From positions 1 to 43,887 of the forward strand of contig NZ_BBIV01000049.1 of the NCBI RefSeq assembly GCF_000730665.1: 43,887 bases of DNA. Direction: 5' to 3'. Every line of letters starts with the position of its first letter. Positions within the stretch are counted from its first letter, which is position 1. The translations under genes were made by a program, and so were the position numbers. This document shows positions 41,476-43,887 of this stretch, in pieces. The notes under the pieces are model-generated. The model saw only the letters and a program-made list of their open reading frames with translations, did not search any database and was not told where the DNA came from. Source of the DNA: Pseudomonas plecoglossicida NBRC 103162 = DSM 15088. Lineage in GTDB: Bacteria; Pseudomonadota; Gammaproteobacteria; Pseudomonadales; Pseudomonadaceae.

Positions 41476-41694
41476 ATGAGTGACGCTGTAATTGAGCAAG
41501 GTACAGTTAGTAGCTACGACACATTTAAAGGCTTCGGCTTTATAAGAAGAGATAAGGGGCGAGATGTCTTTTTCTTTTATGACGACGTGGCAGAACCCGA
41601 GGGCTTAATAATCGGTGATGTAGTTCGCTTTGAAGTGAAAAGCGCTCCAAAAGGACCTAGAGCTTACAAAGTTTACAAGCTGACCGAAGATTAA
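41476..41694 (+). CDS. Cold-shock-domain protein of the retron cassette
   Basis: A 72-residue single cold-shock domain (OB fold) with RNP1 as KGFGFIRRDKG and a variant RNP2 DVFFFYDDV in place of the usual DVFVHFS. It should bind single-stranded RNA or DNA. It starts three bases after the RT stop, with GGAG inside the RT end, so both are surely translated from one mRNA. The variant RNP2 and AT-rich codons set it apart from housekeeping Csp proteins. A role in binding the retron RNA-DNA product is inferred. Confidence 0.85.
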   Translation: MSDAVIEQGTVSSYDTFKGFGFIRRDKGRDVFFFYDDVAEPEGLIIGDVVRFEVKSAPKGPRAYKVYKLTED

Positions 41695-41726
41695 AGCTCT
41701 GCTATCAATCAGCAAGACGCGCTTAA

Positions 41727-41757
41727 AGAGCAGCAGGAGGATTTTACCCGCTGCTCT
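41727..41757 (+). terminator. Hairpin after the cold-shock gene
   Basis: AGAGCAGC and GCTGCTCT pair perfectly over eight bases around a 15-base loop that itself can pair GG/CC. It may end the retron transcript or be part of a folded RNA that continues downstream. Confidence 0.5.
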
Positions 41758-41779
41758 ACCCATCTACCGCGAACCCACT

Positions 41780-41836
41780 TTTCCCCAAATCAGAAATGGG
41801 GTTTCGCTTCGTATCCGGCAGATTTCTGAGGGGAAA
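41780..41836. repeat. Long inverted repeat with three-base bulge
   Basis: TTTCCCC-AAA-TCAGAAAT (41780-41797) pairs with ATTTCTGA-GGGGAAA (41822-41836) over 15 base pairs with an AAA bulge. An alternative hairpin CCCCA...TGGGG uses part of the left arm, so two competing folds are possible. It lies in the 338-base gap between the cold-shock gene and the recombinase. Confidence 0.7.
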
Positions 41837-42000
41837 TCCATAGAGACAGCACCCATGCTCAGTACGGCCAGATCACAGAGCGGGTCGATAAGCTTTATGA
41901 TTTCAAAATCCCCATAGACATAAACAAGAAAGCCTTGCTACAAACTCACAGGAGGCTCATAGCAAGGCAATTGAGTGCGTGTCTACCCTACCCTACAGAA
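41830..42000 (+). pseudogene. Possible coding remnant without a start codon
   Basis: An open stretch of 57 codons reads as protein-like sequence (THAQYGQITERVDKLYDFKI and PIDINKKALLQTHRRLIARQ) but has no ATG, GTG or TTG start with a ribosome site. It could be the end of a gene lost to rearrangement, or chance. Unrecognised family. Confidence 0.2.
41932..41968. repeat. Nine-base-pair inverted repeat
   Basis: GCCTTGCTA (41932-41940) and TAGCAAGGC (41960-41968) are perfect complements around a 19-base loop, 65 bases from the end of the recombinase gene. It could terminate that gene or be a recombination-related site. Confidence 0.6.
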
Positions 42001-42032
42001 TGAGCATGTACGACTCTGTATAAGGCTAGCTT

Positions 42033-42605
42033 CTATGCAGTCTTGTTCCAGTGCCGTTTGACGGTGGCGAGACTAATGTTTAGGTGTTCAGCCACTTGTG
42101 ATTGACTCATCCCCTCAGACCGGGCTGTCTGTACATCCTTGGTTGTTCCTGTCGCCTCGGGGCGCCCCAGCTTCTTACCTTCGGACTTCGCACGGTTGAT
42201 ACCTGCATGGGTACGCTCAATTAACAGGTCACGTTCAAACTCTGCCACTGCACTCAGCACTTGCATTGTCATCTTGCCTGCTGCGCTAGTGAGGTCAACG
42301 CCACCTAAAGCAAGACAATGCACCTTGATACCTGTGGAGTCCAGCTTCTCAACAGTGGTGCGAACATCCATTGCATTACGACCAAGACGGTCAAGCTTGG
42401 TAACGATCAACACATCACCTTTTTCCATACGCTCCAGAAGCTTTTGGAAGCCAGGGCGTTCCGTTGCTTGAGTGGACCCGCTGATTGTCTCAGCTATCAC
42501 GCGGTGTGGCTCCACTTGGAAGCCTGCACCTTTCACCTCAAGCACTTGGTTGTCAGTGGTTTGATCAGTGGTGGAGACACGGGCGTAAACGAAGGTGCGT
42601 GACAT
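42033..42605 (-). CDS. Serine recombinase (resolvase/invertase family)
   Basis: A 190-residue small serine recombinase. The N-terminal catalytic domain has YARVSTTDQ with the nucleophile Ser11, and KLDRLGRNAMDV with the conserved arginines; a long helix (FERDLLIERTHAGINRAKSE) leads to a C-terminal helix-turn-helix (MSQSQVAEHLNISLATVKRH). It is complete. Repeats that look like its res site lie between it and the divergent lipoprotein gene. It marks this segment as mobile or once mobile. Confidence 0.92.
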   Translation of the reverse strand: MSRTFVYARVSTTDQTTDNQVLEVKGAGFQVEPHRVIAETISGSTQATERPGFQKLLERMEKGDVLIVTKLDRLGRNAMDVRTTVEKLDSTGIKVHCLALGGVDLTSAAGKMTMQVLSAVAEFERDLLIERTHAGINRAKSEGKKLGRPEATGTTKDVQTARSEGMSQSQVAEHLNISLATVKRHWNKTA

Positions 42606-42634
42606 TGTTGACTTCCTGCTGTACTCATAAATTA

Positions 42635-42740
42635 TGGTGTCATCTTATCAGTGGTATCACAAACCTGAAAGCACATTTTATGACACCAATATACGGCTAT
42701 TCCGTCTGGTTTCGCAAAACGTGCGATTGTTGACACCAAT
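42635..42740. other. Candidate res site of the serine recombinase
   Basis: The box TGACACCA occurs three times: inverted at 42635-42642 and direct at 42681-42688 and 42731-42738, the last two extended to TGACACCAAT. GGTGTCAT/ATGACACC form an inverted pair over 42636-42687. Spacing of 46 and 50 bases and the TGTC ends resemble resolvase subsites. It starts 30 bases from the recombinase start codon. Confidence 0.5.
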
Positions 42741-42823
42741 AGCGCATGAGGAGGGCAGAAGCGCTTGGAGCGTCCGTATGGGAGTGATAGCTTTGTGCCT
42801 TCACGATAACAAGGACGAAACTA

Positions 42824-43246
42824 ATGCGACCACTGATTACCGCCGCAGCTATCGCAATGTTGAGTGGCTGTGCTGCAGCACCAACTGTTGGTGAGGCTGT
42901 ACCTGCTCCAGGCAATCGCTTGCTGACACTGCAAACGGAGGATCTCGGCAAGGACGCGACAGTGACGGTGATACGTGAAAGTGCGATACAAGCCGGTCAC
43001 TGTTTCTTCGGTGTCTTTATTGATGGAAAGCTGGTGGCACGGCTGGATAACAACGAGAAAGCAACCTTCTATGTAAAGCCCGGTAGAAGACTCGTTGGTG
43101 TTGGCTCCGACCCCGAAGGGGCAGGTCCTTGCTCAGGAAACAGCCAATTCAAAAGAGAGGTGGCTACATGGATTGAGGTTGGTGAACGCCAAACTTTCCG
43201 CATTGCATTCCAACCAATGCTGGACATTCGCCCTTCGTCTTACTGA
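42824..43246 (+). CDS. Small lipoprotein (DUF2846-like)
   Basis: A 140-residue lipoprotein: signal peptide with lipobox LSGC (Cys16) followed by a short linker and a beta-rich domain (HCFFGVFIDGKLVARLDNNE, then ATFYVKPGRRLVGVGSDPEG). The fold resembles DUF2846-type lipoproteins. AAGGA precedes the ATG. It probably sits in the outer or inner membrane facing the periplasm; no function is known. It is often seen beside mobile elements in Pseudomonas by my recollection, unverified. Confidence 0.78.
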   Translation: MRPLITAAAIAMLSGCAAAPTVGEAVPAPGNRLLTLQTEDLGKDATVTVIRESAIQAGHCFFGVFIDGKLVARLDNNEKATFYVKPGRRLVGVGSDPEGAGPCSGNSQFKREVATWIEVGERQTFRIAFQPMLDIRPSSY

Positions 43247-43887
43247 CGAATTCCTTGCACGTGCAAGCGGTGGCAGTTCACACCGTTCGACGGTGAGGAT
43301 GATGATACGGTGTTTGTGGGATCGTTCCTCTCTCCCTCACCATCGAATGATCTAGGGTTATTTTTCAGCGTTGACGCTGAGGAATGACTACTGAGGATTT
43401 ATCCTCAAGCACGTCAACCTTCGGTTTCCTTGGCTGACACTGTATAAAATTCTGGAACACCGTTCTCTCATACATCCAGTGTCAGCAGGTGAGCGAACGG
43501 AGTGAGTGAATGCTTTTCAATTGGTTGGGCAACAAGCCAAACCTGCTCTTGCTCTTAATTCATGCGAGTGCATGGGAGTGCTCTTGTCGTGTAACGACGA
43601 AGCGATAGTCTCTTCACAGCAGGGCTGTGGGTTCTATTTCTTCTGATTTTTGGATGGGCTATTACCCATCTGTTTCCCCTCTTTTCTCTAAACTAACTTG
43701 CAGGGTGCCCACCCTGAAAAAGCAACCTTCGTCCGTCACCGGACAAGAGAAGAGCACGCTTCGCCGCTATCGCTTGCTTCGCTTTGTATGTGTAAGGATC
43801 TTTCACAACCCCTTGATTTTCGTGGCCTACAGAGCATTTCTTGCGTAGCTTTTTTAAAAAAGTGATGTGAAGCTACGCAAGCTCTTC
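43247..43887. other. Gene-free, hairpin-rich 640-base region
   Basis: No convincing gene is present; a 73-codon frame near 43627 has no family likeness. Inverted repeats are dense: TTCGACGGTGAGG (43286-43298) with CCTCACCATCGAA (43335-43347, one mismatch), CAGCGTTGACGCTG (43366-43379), TGAGGATTTATCCTCA (43392-43407), GCTGACACTG (43433-43442) with CAGTGTCAGC (43477-43486), and CTTGCGTAGCTT (43840-43851) with AAGCTACGCAAG (43870-43881). Together they suggest structured RNA or recombination sites. Confidence 0.5.
43840..43881. repeat. Twelve-base perfect inverted repeat at the window end
   Basis: CTTGCGTAGCTT and AAGCTACGCAAG pair perfectly around an 18-base AT-rich loop. AGAG and CTCT outside the arms extend it imperfectly. 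It could be a terminator or the end of a mobile element; the right flank is cut off. Confidence 0.6.

Noticed and set aside
43627..43848. 73-codon frame near the right end
   Set aside because: No ribosome site, no family likeness, overlaps repeat-rich non-coding sequence.

Overview
The window is a stretch of high-GC chromosome from a fluorescent Pseudomonas, most likely the P. putida group. The evidence is gene content and order: radA-mscL-fprB-ppoR-rlmG-cioBA, then pcaHG-ypfJ-mcpS and mmsBA-mmsR, together with short REP palindromes typical of this genus scattered between genes. No rRNA or tRNA gene was seen. The strain assignment rests on remembered synteny, not on a database search.

Layout. 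60-2249: fabV and a LysR regulator on the minus strand. 2385-6516: a four-gene agmatine operon (cytoplasmic agmatine deiminase, N-carbamoylputrescine amidase, a polyamine-type periplasmic binding protein, and a second agmatine deiminase with a Tat signal). 6566-9275: cytochrome b561/PepSY pair, a shortened methylenetetrahydrofolate-reductase-like gene, and the yjiA/yjiX part of a cstA operon, with cstA itself at 9289-11355. 11521-13664: PilZ protein and a nucleobase permease. 13782-18692: radA, mscL, fprB, ppoR, rlmG. 18781-21392: cyanide-insensitive bd-type oxidase (cioA, cioB, small DUF2474 subunit) behind a perfect Anr/Fnr box. 21735-26715: an internally deleted MFS gene, an AzgA-type purine permease, trmA, a LysR regulator and an exported cupin. 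26833-31373: pcaHG behind a PcaQ-type operator, a zinc peptidase and the chemoreceptor McpS. 31511-35247: three-way stress/quinone group (LysR, mdaB, ygiN-like), TauE/SafE exporter and another LysR. 35414-35939: a truncated cupin gene joined to an AT-rich membrane-protein gene. 36074-39583: valine catabolism mmsB-mmsA with divergent mmsR.

From about 39600 to the end the base composition drops sharply and the genes look foreign. This accessory segment holds the most interesting item: a retron-like cassette. A strong sigma70 promoter with a boxB/boxA-like leader precedes a structured non-coding stretch bounded by complementary arms, then a 61-residue ORF, a retron-type reverse transcriptase (NSxxH, VTG and an unusual LLDD catalytic motif) and a cold-shock-domain protein that starts three bases after the RT stop. 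It is followed by a heavily folded intergenic region, a serine recombinase with res-like repeats, a small lipoprotein, and 640 bases rich in inverted repeats.

Three otherwise core genes (MTHFR-like, MFS, cupin) appear shortened relative to their families, two of them by what look like clean in-frame internal deletions. The two catabolic blocks (protocatechuate and valine) feed the TCA cycle, and McpS senses TCA intermediates, so the middle of the window is a coherent carbon-use neighbourhood.
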